DNA of 5,623 nucleotides from the NCBI GenBank assembly GCA_938041615.1, contig CALISV010000307.1, positions 1-5,623 on the forward strand, read 5' to 3'. Below, piece by piece: positions 1 through 5,083 of the stretch. The stretch comes from an uncultured Campylobacter sp. Lineage in GTDB: Bacteria > Campylobacterota > Campylobacteria > Campylobacterales > Campylobacteraceae. Both the position numbers and the translations under genes were made by a program. Every line of letters starts with the position of its first letter. Position 1 is the stretch's first letter. The notes under the pieces are model-generated. The model was not told where the DNA came from. It worked only from the letters and a program-made list of their open reading frames with translations, and searched no databases.

Positions 1-21
1 AAAACTACGAAATAACTTCTC

Positions 22-42
22 GCCGCTCGTTTCGGGCGGCTT
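22..42 (+). terminator. GC-rich hairpin, first of a tandem pair
   Basis: GCCGC (22-26) pairs with GCGGC (36-40). The stem extends inward by a U-G pair (27/35) and a C-G pair (28/34), leaving a 5-base loop. It is followed by TTAAATTT, a weak U-rich tail. It probably acts with the next hairpin to end transcription of a gene left of the window. The tail is interrupted by AAA, so alone it would be a poor terminator. Confidence 0.45.
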
Positions 43-78
43 AAATTTACGGCCTTCGGGTCGTAAATTTTTCTTTTT
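43..78 (+). terminator. Rho-independent terminator with UUCG tetraloop
   Basis: AAATTTACG (43-51) pairs perfectly with CGTAAATTT (62-70). Inside it a G-U pair and two C-G pairs close a TTCG tetraloop (55-58), giving a continuous 12-pair stem with one wobble. The C(UUCG)G loop is exceptionally stable and common in terminators. The stem runs into a T-rich tail (68-78, one C). Read leftward there is no U tract, so it serves a rightward transcript from outside the window. Confidence 0.75.
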
Positions 79-214
79 AAATTTTCTTTTTATTCTTTGT
101 CGTGCTTGTAAAATTTGATTTTGAGGCTACGCGTCAAATTTGAGTTGTTGCAAATTTGACTAGCTTTGGCGGTGGGTTAAATTTGAGGGGGTTTGTTGGT
201 TTGAAATGCGGCGG

Positions 215-229
215 CAAATTTGCTTGCGT
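215..229 (+). repeat. 15-base exact repeat, copy 1 (second copy 4913-4927)
   Basis: CAAATTTGCTTGCGT occurs at 215-229 and again at 4913-4927, both in non-coding DNA 4.7 kb apart. A second shared word, ACGCGTCAAATTTG, occurs at 129-142 and 5025-5038. The identity extends beyond the AAATTT core, which suggests that longer dispersed units underlie the spacers. Confidence 0.75.
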
Positions 230-255
230 AGTCTCAAATTTGGATTTGAGTGAAT

Positions 256-294
256 TTAAAAACGCAGCGTGAATTTCCAAAAAGCTTCACGCGC
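256..294 (-). terminator. Leftward terminator of the racR-racS-recR operon
   Basis: On the minus strand, starting 13 bases after the recR stop, GCGTGAA and TTCACGC (286-292 and 267-273) form a 7-pair stem with a 12-base loop. Two more G-C pairs are possible if A266 bulges. One unpaired base then leads into five U residues (258-262). Position, direction and U tract all fit an intrinsic terminator for the operon. Confidence 0.65.
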
Positions 295-305
295 TTGAGT
301 TAAAT

Positions 306-878
306 TTACAGCTCCGTCCTACTATCAAGCGCTTTCATGAGCGAGAGAAGGTCGATATTTTCGAGATTTACGCCTGTTGGTACGCCTTGGGCTATCTTGC
401 TAAATTTGACGCCCAAATCGCTCAGCTTATCCTCGATAAATACCATCACCGCGTCGCTGCTAAGCCCGGGAGTGAGAGCAAAAATGATCTCGGTTACGCC
501 GTTTTGTTCTATGATCGCGCGCAGTTTTTCGGTTTGTTCCGGCGTTATCTCTTCTAGCACGAAGTAGCGTCCGCGGTAGATCGCGCTTTGCTCGAAAACC
601 AGGATATCCTTTGGACTTTCGACGACGGCTAGTAGCTCTTTATCTCGCATTTCGTCGCTGCAAATGTCGCAAATCTCGTCCTCGCTAAGCCCTCCGCAAA
701 TTTGACATTTACCAGTAAATCTCACGGCGTCCTCGATGCTTTGCGCGAGCTTTAGTCCGCCGAAACTATCCTTTAGGCAGACGTGATAGGCGTAGCGCTG
801 GGCGGACTTTTTGCCAACGCCCGGTAGCCGCTCAAAGGCCGCCACGAGCTCGTTAAATTTCTCAAGCCCTTTTTTCAA
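306..878 (-). CDS. recR: Recombination mediator protein RecR (190 aa)
   Basis: RecR works with RecO (RecFOR/RecOR pathway) to displace SSB from single-stranded DNA and load RecA during gap and break repair in the cytoplasm. Visible in order: helix-hairpin-helix LPGVGKKSA at 18-26, a C4 zinc finger with C58, C61, C70 and C73, a Toprim domain beginning ELLAVVES at 81-88, and the conserved C-terminal segment IAQGVPTGVNLE at 162-173. I place the start at a TTG (876-878), not at the ATG at 921-923. The protein then begins KKGLEKFNEL, as in Campylobacter RecR; its length matches the 190 residues I recall for that family; and AAAGGAAA lies 3 to 10 bases upstream. The TTG start overlaps the racS 3' end by 17 bases, which suggests translational coupling. 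RecR from other bacteria is usually nearer 200 residues. The stop TAA is part of a TAAATTT motif. Family call very sure, start fairly sure. Confidence 0.95.
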   Translation of the reverse strand: MKKGLEKFNELVAAFERLPGVGKKSAQRYAYHVCLKDSFGGLKLAQSIEDAVRFTGKCQICGGLSEDEICDICSDEMRDKELLAVVESPKDILVFEQSAIYRGRYFVLEEITPEQTEKLRAIIEQNGVTEIIFALTPGLSSDAVMVFIEDKLSDLGVKFSKIAQGVPTGVNLENIDLLSLMKALDSRTEL

Positions 879-2115
879 CGCTTTCCTTTGGATTGGTGCA
901 AATTTTAAATGAGTGGAAGCCATCCTCGTAGGAGTATTTTAGGCTAAATTTATGCATGCGGCAGATGTGGTCGATGATGTAAAGCCCTAGCCCCATGCCG
1001 CTACTTTTGCTGCCCTTTTCGCGGATAAAGGCTTGCATGTAGTACTCGATAGGATTTTGTAACGGTTGACCTAGATTTCTCACGACTATGCCGTCTATGT
1101 CGCAGATTACCTGTGCCTTTTTATCGTCGGCGTATTTTAGGGCGTTATCTATGAGGTTTTTGATCGCAAGCGAAAAGAGTCCGAAATCCACGCGTAGCAA
1201 TATATCTCGGCGGATATCTACGCTCACTTTTTCTTCAAATTTATCGAGCATCAGCATGTCGCGCGCTTGGTCAAGGATGTTTGAAAAGTATGACTCCTGA
1301 TAGTTTAGCGCGTAGTTTTTGGATAGTAGCTGCTCGATCTTGCCAAACTCGTTTATGAGCATATCAAGGCGCTCAAATATCGCTATCAAGCGGGTTTTGT
1401 GCATAGGATTTTGCACCATTTCAGAGACTATGCGCCCCTTGCCGATCGGCGTTTTTAGCTCGTGCATGATCGTGCGTAAAAACAGCTGCCTAGAGCGCAA
1501 AAGCTCCCTGATCTTGCTAGCTGCGGCGTCAAATTCTATCGCGACCTTGGCGATCTCGTCGTCGGAGTCGGGTTTTGCGATATTTACGTCCATGTTTCCG
1601 GCGCCAAATTTCCTGATATCAGAGCTTAGTTTTTTAAGCGGCATCAGCGACTTCATCACCGAAACGTAAAGCGATACAAGAAGCGCCGTCGTGAGGATAA
1701 AGCCCACCCAAATCGGGTCGTTTATGTTTTTCGTATCGTCGCTTTCTAGTAAAATTTGAAATGAAGGATTTTTGATCTGCAGGTACAAACTATCCTGAAA
1801 AAGCAGCGACTGAAATAGTCCCAGCTGCGTTTGCTTAGCAAAGACCGTCTTGCCAATGCTTATGACGTTTGCGACGATTTTGTCGCTTTTAACGTAGGTT
1901 AGTCCGAAATTTCTAAAATAATTAGTCAAATCGCTAGGCGGATTTGACTTTTCGTATGAGGCGATGAGGTAGTTTATCGCATTTAGCTGCTTGTTTTTTA
2001 TCTTTTCTAGCGCGTTATCTAGCTGCATGCTCGCAAACGTATAGAACAAAATACAAACAAGCGAAAACGCCAGCGCGAAAACTACCGATATCTTTGTGGT
2101 TAAGGAGTATCTCAT
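862..2115 (-). CDS. racS: Membrane sensor histidine kinase, RacS-like (417 aa)
   Basis: Sensor kinase of the two-component pair with the upstream regulator. It senses a signal at the inner membrane, autophosphorylates on histidine and passes phosphate to RacR. Order: TM helix at about 8-30, a periplasmic domain of about 100 residues (31-133) without cysteines, second TM helix at about 134-156, HAMP at about 155-208, H-box MHELKTPIGKGR with H218, N-box KNLIDNALKYA at 319-329, then ATP lid and G2 box GMGLGL at 373-378. The G1 box reads N347-L-G instead of the usual D-x-G. Its ATG overlaps the racR stop as ATGA, and AUAGG directly abuts the ATG, so translation probably depends on coupling to racR. 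In C. jejuni, RacRS is linked to temperature-dependent growth, colonisation and fumarate/low-oxygen metabolism. The symbol rests on family and on the dnaJ-racR-racS-recR order. The H. pylori ArsS family is similar, so the input signal here is unknown. Confidence 0.88.
   Translation of the reverse strand: MRYSLTTKISVVFALAFSLVCILFYTFASMQLDNALEKIKNKQLNAINYLIASYEKSNPPSDLTNYFRNFGLTYVKSDKIVANVISIGKTVFAKQTQLGLFQSLLFQDSLYLQIKNPSFQILLESDDTKNINDPIWVGFILTTALLVSLYVSVMKSLMPLKKLSSDIRKFGAGNMDVNIAKPDSDDEIAKVAIEFDAAASKIRELLRSRQLFLRTIMHELKTPIGKGRIVSEMVQNPMHKTRLIAIFERLDMLINEFGKIEQLLSKNYALNYQESYFSNILDQARDMLMLDKFEEKVSVDIRRDILLRVDFGLFSLAIKNLIDNALKYADDKKAQVICDIDGIVVRNLGQPLQNPIEYYMQAFIREKGSKSSGMGLGLYIIDHICRMHKFSLKYSYEDGFHSFKICTNPKESVEKRA
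882..889 (-). promoter_or_regulatory. Ribosome binding site deciding the recR TTG start
   Basis: On the minus strand AAAGGAAA precedes GCG and the TTG at 878-876, with 6 bases between the GG and the start codon, a good Shine-Dalgarno spacing. It lies within the last codons of racS. It supports the TTG over the upstream ATG at 923, which would add 15 residues without homology that I recognise and would lie deeper in racS. Confidence 0.65.
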
Positions 2116-2783
2116 CCTATGAGTTTATAGCCTATTCCGCGTACCGAAAATATATGTTTAGGCGCTTTTGAGCTGTCGCCGATTTTGGTTCTTAGTCTGC
2201 CGATGATGACGTCTAGGCTCTTTGAGTCCTTGTCTTTTAGGCTTTTGCAGTTATAAACTAGCTGCTCGCGAGAAACCGAAAAGCTGTGCTGTTTGATAAG
2301 ATAGCTTAATATCTCATATTCAGCCGGCGTTAGCGTTAAGCTTTCGTTGTTGTAGTAGATTTCGTGTCTGCGCTCGTCTATCCTAAATAGCGTATCTACG
2401 ACCTCTTCTTGCACTTCGTTGGTCTTTTTGTAGCGGCGGATTAGGCTCATTATGCGCGCGTACATTTCCTTTGGATCGTACGGTTTTGGTAGATAGTCAT
2501 CCGCGCCTAGCTGCAGGCCCACGACCTTGTCGCTGATGTCGCTGCGAGCAGAGGAGATGATGATAGGGATGTTGTATTTGCTGCGGATCTCTTTGCACAC
2601 TTCTAGGCCGTCCATGCCAGGTAGCGTAAGGTCTAGGATGAGCAGGTCGAAATTTTTTACTCCGGCGCTTAGTCCCAAATAAGGATCTTCGAAATTTGTT
2701 ACTTTTATATTAAAATCGCTCAAGTACTCGGATAGGATTTGCGCGAATTCCGGATCGTCTTCAATCATTAAAACATTAATCAT
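2112..2783 (-). CDS. racR: OmpR-family response regulator, RacR-like (223 aa)
   Basis: DNA-binding response regulator phosphorylated by RacS. The receiver domain (1-115) has the acidic pocket E8-D9-D10, phosphoacceptor D51 in LILDLTLPGMDG, switch residue S78 and conserved K100 in LPKPYD. A linker leads to a winged-helix effector domain (about 147-222) with the typical LTPAEYEIL start, recognition-helix region SLDVIIGRLRTKIG and terminal wing VRGIGYKL. All receiver residues needed for phosphorylation are present, so it should be active. It is the first gene of the leftward operon, with GAAAGG 6 bases before the ATG and a perfect TATAAT about 30 bases upstream. It diverges from dnaJ across 161 bases, where autoregulation or control of dnaJ would be possible. 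In C. jejuni, RacR is required for normal growth at 42 °C and for chick colonisation. Family certain; symbol from synteny. Confidence 0.9.
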   Translation of the reverse strand: MINVLMIEDDPEFAQILSEYLSDFNIKVTNFEDPYLGLSAGVKNFDLLILDLTLPGMDGLEVCKEIRSKYNIPIIISSARSDISDKVVGLQLGADDYLPKPYDPKEMYARIMSLIRRYKKTNEVQEEVVDTLFRIDERRHEIYYNNESLTLTPAEYEILSYLIKQHSFSVSREQLVYNCKSLKDKDSKSLDVIIGRLRTKIGDSSKAPKHIFSVRGIGYKLIG

Positions 2784-2801
2784 TTTAAGCCTTTCAAATA
2801 G

Positions 2802-2838
2802 ATTTAACGAAAATGATTATAACCAAAAAAAGTTAAAT
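2802..2838. promoter_or_regulatory. Inverted repeat flanking the racR -10, candidate operator
   Basis: ATTTAAC (2802-2808) and GTTAAAT (2832-2838) are exact inverted copies, 30 bases centre to centre or about three helical turns. The racR -10 box sits almost in the middle. OmpR-type regulators often autoregulate from sites at their own promoter, so this could be an operator. The half-sites are AT-rich and only 7 bases, so chance is a real alternative. Confidence 0.3.
2816..2821 (-). promoter_or_regulatory. -10 box of the racR-racS-recR operon
   Basis: A perfect TATAAT on the minus strand (ATTATA on the plus), preceded by TTTTTTTGGT. This is the usual epsilonproteobacterial sigma-70 form: a strong -10, T-rich upstream DNA and no clear -35. 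Transcription would start near 2809, leaving a leader of roughly 26 bases that contains the GAAAGG ribosome site (2790-2795). Confidence 0.65.
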
Positions 2839-2882
2839 TTTTTTTCCGAATTTACTATCCTCGTTTAAAATTCTCCCCCGCT

Positions 2883-2911
2883 TTGAATTTTTATAAATAA
2901 TAAGATAAAAT
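2883..2911 (+). promoter_or_regulatory. dnaJ promoter
   Basis: TAAAAT (2906-2911), in the context AAGATAAAAT, is a good Campylobacter-like -10. TTGAAT (2883-2888) lies 17 bases upstream as a partial -35, matching TTGA of the consensus. Transcription would start near 2918, with a leader of about 27 bases holding AGGAGA at 2935-2940. I see no CIRCE element (TTAGCACTC inverted repeat), so HrcA control of this promoter is not supported. Confidence 0.55.
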
Positions 2912-2944
2912 CGCCCTTTAAATTTAAAAATTTTAGGAGATTTT

Positions 2945-4117
2945 GTGGAAATAGACTACTACGAAATTTTAGAAATCAGCAAAAATAGCGACTCTGAAAC
3001 CATAAAAAAAGCATTTAGAAAACTAGCGCTAAAGTACCATCCCGACCGTAACCAAGGCGACAAAGAGGCGGAAGAAAATTTTAAAAAGGTAAACGAAGCC
3101 TACCAGGTGCTAGGCGACGAGGAAAAGCGCGCGATATACGATAGATACGGCAAAGCCGGGCTTGAGGGCAGAGGCGGCTTTAGCTCTAGCGGATTTAGCG
3201 CGGATTTTGATTTGGGCGACATATTTAACTCGTTTTTTGGCGGCGGATTTAGCTCTGGCGCAAGCAGCCGCAAAAGAAGTAGCGACAAATATCCGCTCGA
3301 TCTAGAGATAGCTCTTAGGATCAAATTTAACGAAGCGGTGTTCGGCGCCGAAAAAGAGATAGATTTTACGATCAAAAAACCGTGCCAGACCTGCAAAGGC
3401 AGCGGCTCGAAAGACGGCAAAACGCACGTATGTCCGCACTGCGAGGGTAGGGGGCGGATATCGCAGCAAAGGGGCTTTATGAGCTTCGTGCAGGAGTGTC
3501 CGTACTGTAACGGCACGGGCGAAACGGTCAAGGATAGATGCTCTGATTGCGGCGGTAGCGGCTACAAAGAAGAACGCCAAAGCGTCAAAGTAAATATCCC
3601 CGAGGGCATCGACGACGGTATGCGTATGCGCGTGAGCGAAAAGGGCAACGTCTCATCAACCGGTGCTAGGGGCGATCTGTACGTGCATATCGAGGTTGAA
3701 GCCGACGAGCATTTCGTGCGTCACGAAAGCGACGTTTATATCGAGATTCCGGTATTTTTTACGCAGGCGATTTTGGGCGAGACGATCACGATCCCGACGC
3801 TAAAAGGCACAACCGAGCTCAAGCTACCAGTCGGCGCAAAAGACAAGCAGCAGTTCGTATTTGACGGCCTTGGCGTAAAAAACGTAAATAGCAAAAGATA
3901 CGGCAGGCTCGTAGCTCAAATCTCCATAAAAACACCAAAAGAGCTAACGGGCGAGCAAATCTCGCTACTAAATCAGCTACAAGAAAGCTTTGGCATCAAG
4001 GCCGGCAAAGCAAGCTACGACGAGAAAGAGGACGAAGGAATTTTGGACAAGATAAAAGGGTGGTTTAAAGGCGAAGAGTCTGGCGACAAAGGCAAGAAAA
4101 AAGGCAAAAAGGCGTAA
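2945..4117 (+). CDS. dnaJ: Chaperone DnaJ, full-length type I Hsp40 (390 aa)
   Basis: Co-chaperone of DnaK: it delivers unfolded clients and stimulates DnaK ATP hydrolysis in the cytoplasm. Order: J domain at 1-70 with HPD at 32-34, a Gly/Phe/Ser-rich linker at about 72-112, and a zinc domain with four CxxCxGxG motifs (C147/C150, C163/C166, C185/C188, C199/C202, all eight present). Two beta-rich client-binding domains follow (about 212-335), then a C-terminal dimerisation region and a lysine-rich tail (KGKKKGKKA). The start is GTG at 2945: AGGAGA lies 4 bases upstream, and EIDYYEIL is the expected DnaJ N terminus. It is divergent from racR, as in C. jejuni. grpE and dnaK are not in the window, so it appears separate from the dnaK operon. 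Nothing is missing or broken. Confidence 0.97.
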   Translation: MEIDYYEILEISKNSDSETIKKAFRKLALKYHPDRNQGDKEAEENFKKVNEAYQVLGDEEKRAIYDRYGKAGLEGRGGFSSSGFSADFDLGDIFNSFFGGGFSSGASSRKRSSDKYPLDLEIALRIKFNEAVFGAEKEIDFTIKKPCQTCKGSGSKDGKTHVCPHCEGRGRISQQRGFMSFVQECPYCNGTGETVKDRCSDCGGSGYKEERQSVKVNIPEGIDDGMRMRVSEKGNVSSTGARGDLYVHIEVEADEHFVRHESDVYIEIPVFFTQAILGETITIPTLKGTTELKLPVGAKDKQQFVFDGLGVKNVNSKRYGRLVAQISIKTPKELTGEQISLLNQLQESFGIKAGKASYDEKEDEGILDKIKGWFKGEESGDKGKKKGKKA

Positions 4118-4121
4118 ATTC

Positions 4122-4190
4122 AGGTCAAATTTGACTTTTGACGGGCGCAATCTTTCGTCAAATTTACCTAGCCGTTCGGGCTTAAATTTG
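4122..4190 (+). terminator. Hairpin cluster after dnaJ, probable weak terminator
   Basis: AGGT-C-AAATTTGAC (4122-4135) pairs with GTCAAATTTACCT (4157-4169): 13 pairs with one bulged C and a 21-base loop, starting 5 bases after the dnaJ stop. Directly next to it AGCC (4170-4173) pairs with GGCT (4179-4182) around GTTCG, followed by TAAATTTG. The second hairpin plus CTTAAATTT resembles the one at 22-48. Alternative pairings exist (for example 4137-4143 with 4156-4162). The U tails are short, so some read-through into the next gene is possible. Confidence 0.4.
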
Positions 4191-4222
4191 CGCTCGTTAC
4201 AAAACGGAGAGTCAAATTTGAC
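4124..4222. repeat. Two perfect GTCAAATTTGAC palindromes
   Basis: Both 4124-4135 and 4211-4222 read GTCAAATTTGAC, a perfect 12-base palindrome, on either side of the hairpin cluster. Near-copies (10 or 11 matching bases) occur at 134-143, 151-160, 401-410, 697-706, 4935-4944, 5007-5016 and 5191-5200. This looks like the full form of the dispersed motif. Confidence 0.8.
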
Positions 4223-4238
4223 GTTAAAATACAAGATG
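4206..4238 (+). promoter_or_regulatory. Start region of the Sel1-repeat gene: two possible starts
   Basis: The ATG at 4236-4238 gives a clean signal peptide but has no good ribosome site directly upstream (only ACAAG). TAAAAT (4225-4230) looks like a -10 box, yet lies only 5 bases from the ATG, which would give a leaderless or nearly leaderless mRNA. Alternatively GGAG (4206-4209) is 8 bases from an in-frame TTG (4218-4220), which would add six residues (MTLKYK) before the MNK. I annotate the ATG. Confidence 0.35.
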
Positions 4239-4829
4239 AATAAATTTATATTTTTAGCCGTTTTTACGGCGGTTTCTTTAAATGCTGCAAAATGCGATAC
4301 GGGCTGGCTTCAAAAAGGTTGCGATGCGGGCGACCTTGAGAGTTGCGATAACTTGGGTCTTGCCTACATCGGCATCAAGCTTGAGGAGTGCGACCTGGAC
4401 AAAAACTACGAAAAGGCGTTTGCGTTGTTTAAAAAAGCTTGCGACGCGGGCTATGTGCGCGCGTGCGTAAATTTGGGCGTCGCCTACCGCAAAGGCGAAG
4501 GGGTTAAAAAGGACGAACCAAAGGCCGTCTTGCTCTATAAAAAAGCCTGCGATAGCGGGTATTTGCTGGGTTGTGCGAACTTAGGCTCGCTTTATGAGCA
4601 GGGTCTCGGCGTCAAAAAAGACGCGCAAAAAGCGGGCGAAATCTGGCGCAAAGCCTGCGAAGCAAAGGACGGGATGTCTTGCTTTAACCTCGGCGCGCTT
4701 TACTACAACGCGATGCTCGGCGAAAAAGACGTAACTAGCGCAAAAAACTATCTGCAAAAGGCGTGCGCTTACGGCTGGAGTGAGGGCTGCGAAGCGGCGG
4801 AAGCGATAGAAAAAGCTACGAAACGCTAA
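4236..4829 (+). CDS. Secreted cysteine-rich Sel1-repeat protein (Hcp-like, 197 aa)
   Basis: Exported Sel1-like repeat protein of the Helicobacter cysteine-rich (Hcp) type; such proteins are helical solenoids used in protein-protein contacts. A signal peptide (about 1-18, MNKFIFLAVFTAVSLNA) precedes five units with cysteine pairs separated by seven residues: C29/C37, C69/C77, C105/C113, C141/C149 and C177/C185. The last four recur with an exact 36-residue period and carry NLG-xxY and KKAC signatures. The first unit is four residues longer. Two further cysteines, C20 and C52, lie in the N-terminal part, making twelve in all, an even number consistent with full disulfide bonding in the periplasm. 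The residue before C20 is Lys, so it is not a lipoprotein box. H. pylori HcpA and HcpB bind penicillin-type compounds weakly and HcpA affects host immune cells, but neither activity can be inferred here. The target is unknown. It lies downstream of dnaJ, same strand, probably with its own promoter. Confidence 0.88.
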   Translation: MNKFIFLAVFTAVSLNAAKCDTGWLQKGCDAGDLESCDNLGLAYIGIKLEECDLDKNYEKAFALFKKACDAGYVRACVNLGVAYRKGEGVKKDEPKAVLLYKKACDSGYLLGCANLGSLYEQGLGVKKDAQKAGEIWRKACEAKDGMSCFNLGALYYNAMLGEKDVTSAKNYLQKACAYGWSEGCEAAEAIEKATKR

Positions 4830-5083
4830 ATTTGCTGAAGCAGGCCTTGGTGGCGGCGCGGAATTTAAATTTGCGCTACATAATCGCTCGCGTAAATTTT
4901 AGGTTTAGCAATCAAATTTGCTTGCGTTTTACGCCAAATTTGACGGGCCTTTGCAAATAACTGTTGCCAAATTTACCCAAACGCGGTGAGTTAAAATTTA
5001 CGCTTCCAAATTTGACGAAAACAAACGCGTCAAATTTGGCTCAAATTTCAGGGCAAATTTTACAAAATAAGCCCCAAATTTCG
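4830..5083. other. Convergent spacer packed with AAATTT motifs
   Basis: This 254-base gap lies between the convergent Sel1-repeat gene and uvrC. It has no plausible reading frame, no tRNA and no classical terminator with a long U tract in either direction. It does hold about eleven AAATTT copies (plus one at each flanking stop codon), about one every 20 bases, and a perfect 12-base inverted repeat at 5006-5039. These hairpins may separate the two converging transcripts. Confidence 0.6.
5006..5039. repeat. Perfect 12-base inverted repeat
   Basis: CCAAATTTGACG (5006-5017) and CGTCAAATTTGG (5028-5039) are exact reverse complements around a 10-base spacer, AAAACAAACG. The RNA from either strand would fold into the same 12-pair stem. 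Neither side has a strong U tract, so it could be a bidirectional transcript-end structure, a protein site, or two facing copies of the genome's AAATTTGAC motif. Confidence 0.8.

Larger units (their letters stand above)
1..305. other. Non-coding spacer left of recR
   Basis: No convincing gene is visible on either strand. The left 80 bases hold two rightward hairpins, and the right 50 hold a leftward terminator for the recR operon. Between them are AAATTT motifs roughly every 20 to 40 bases (about ten by hand count), many extended to CAAATTTGA. A reading frame that enters at base 1 ends at the TAA at 13-15, just before the first hairpin. This would fit the last codons of an upstream rightward gene, but four codons are too few to identify it. 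Confidence 0.6.
4118..4235. other. Spacer between dnaJ and the Sel1-repeat gene
   Basis: This 118-base gap has four AAATTT motifs, two of them perfect GTCAAATTTGAC palindromes (4124-4135 and 4211-4222), plus two stacked hairpins and a TAAAAT box right before the next gene. No small gene is supported. An in-frame extension of the downstream gene back to the TTG at 4131 would only translate repeat sequence. Confidence 0.5.

Noticed and set aside
876..923. ATG at 921-923 as recR start
   Set aside because: The extra 15 residues have no RecR homology I recognise, and the TTG at 878 has the better ribosome site and gives the family length.
337..1669. Rightward open frames at 337-567, 1088-1300 and 1319-1669
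   Set aside because: They are antisense to recR and racS and show Ser/Ile-rich low-complexity translations typical of shadows.
2784..2944. CIRCE/HrcA operator before dnaJ
   Set aside because: Neither TTAGCACTC nor GAGTGCTAA, nor a close variant, is present.
3100..3580. Long open frames antisense to dnaJ (3100-3531 and 3302-3580)
   Set aside because: They lie wholly opposite an intact, well-recognised gene, have no convincing ribosome site, and their composition reflects dnaJ codons read backward.
4131..4235. N-terminal extension of the Sel1-repeat protein to the TTG at 4131
   Set aside because: It would place 35 residues translated from hairpin and repeat DNA before a clear signal peptide.
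4236..4295. Lipoprotein signal ending at C20
   Set aside because: The residues before the cysteine are A-A-K; Lys at -1 does not fit a lipobox, and the cysteine is better explained as part of the disulfide set.
4236..4829. Naming the Sel1-repeat protein a beta-lactamase
   Set aside because: Database names of that kind come from Hcp proteins; no serine or metallo beta-lactamase motif is visible.
4830..5083. CRISPR-like array because of the regularly recurring CAAATTTG
   Set aside because: The shared core is only 6 to 12 bases, spacing is irregular and often under 20 bases, and the motif also occurs in genes.
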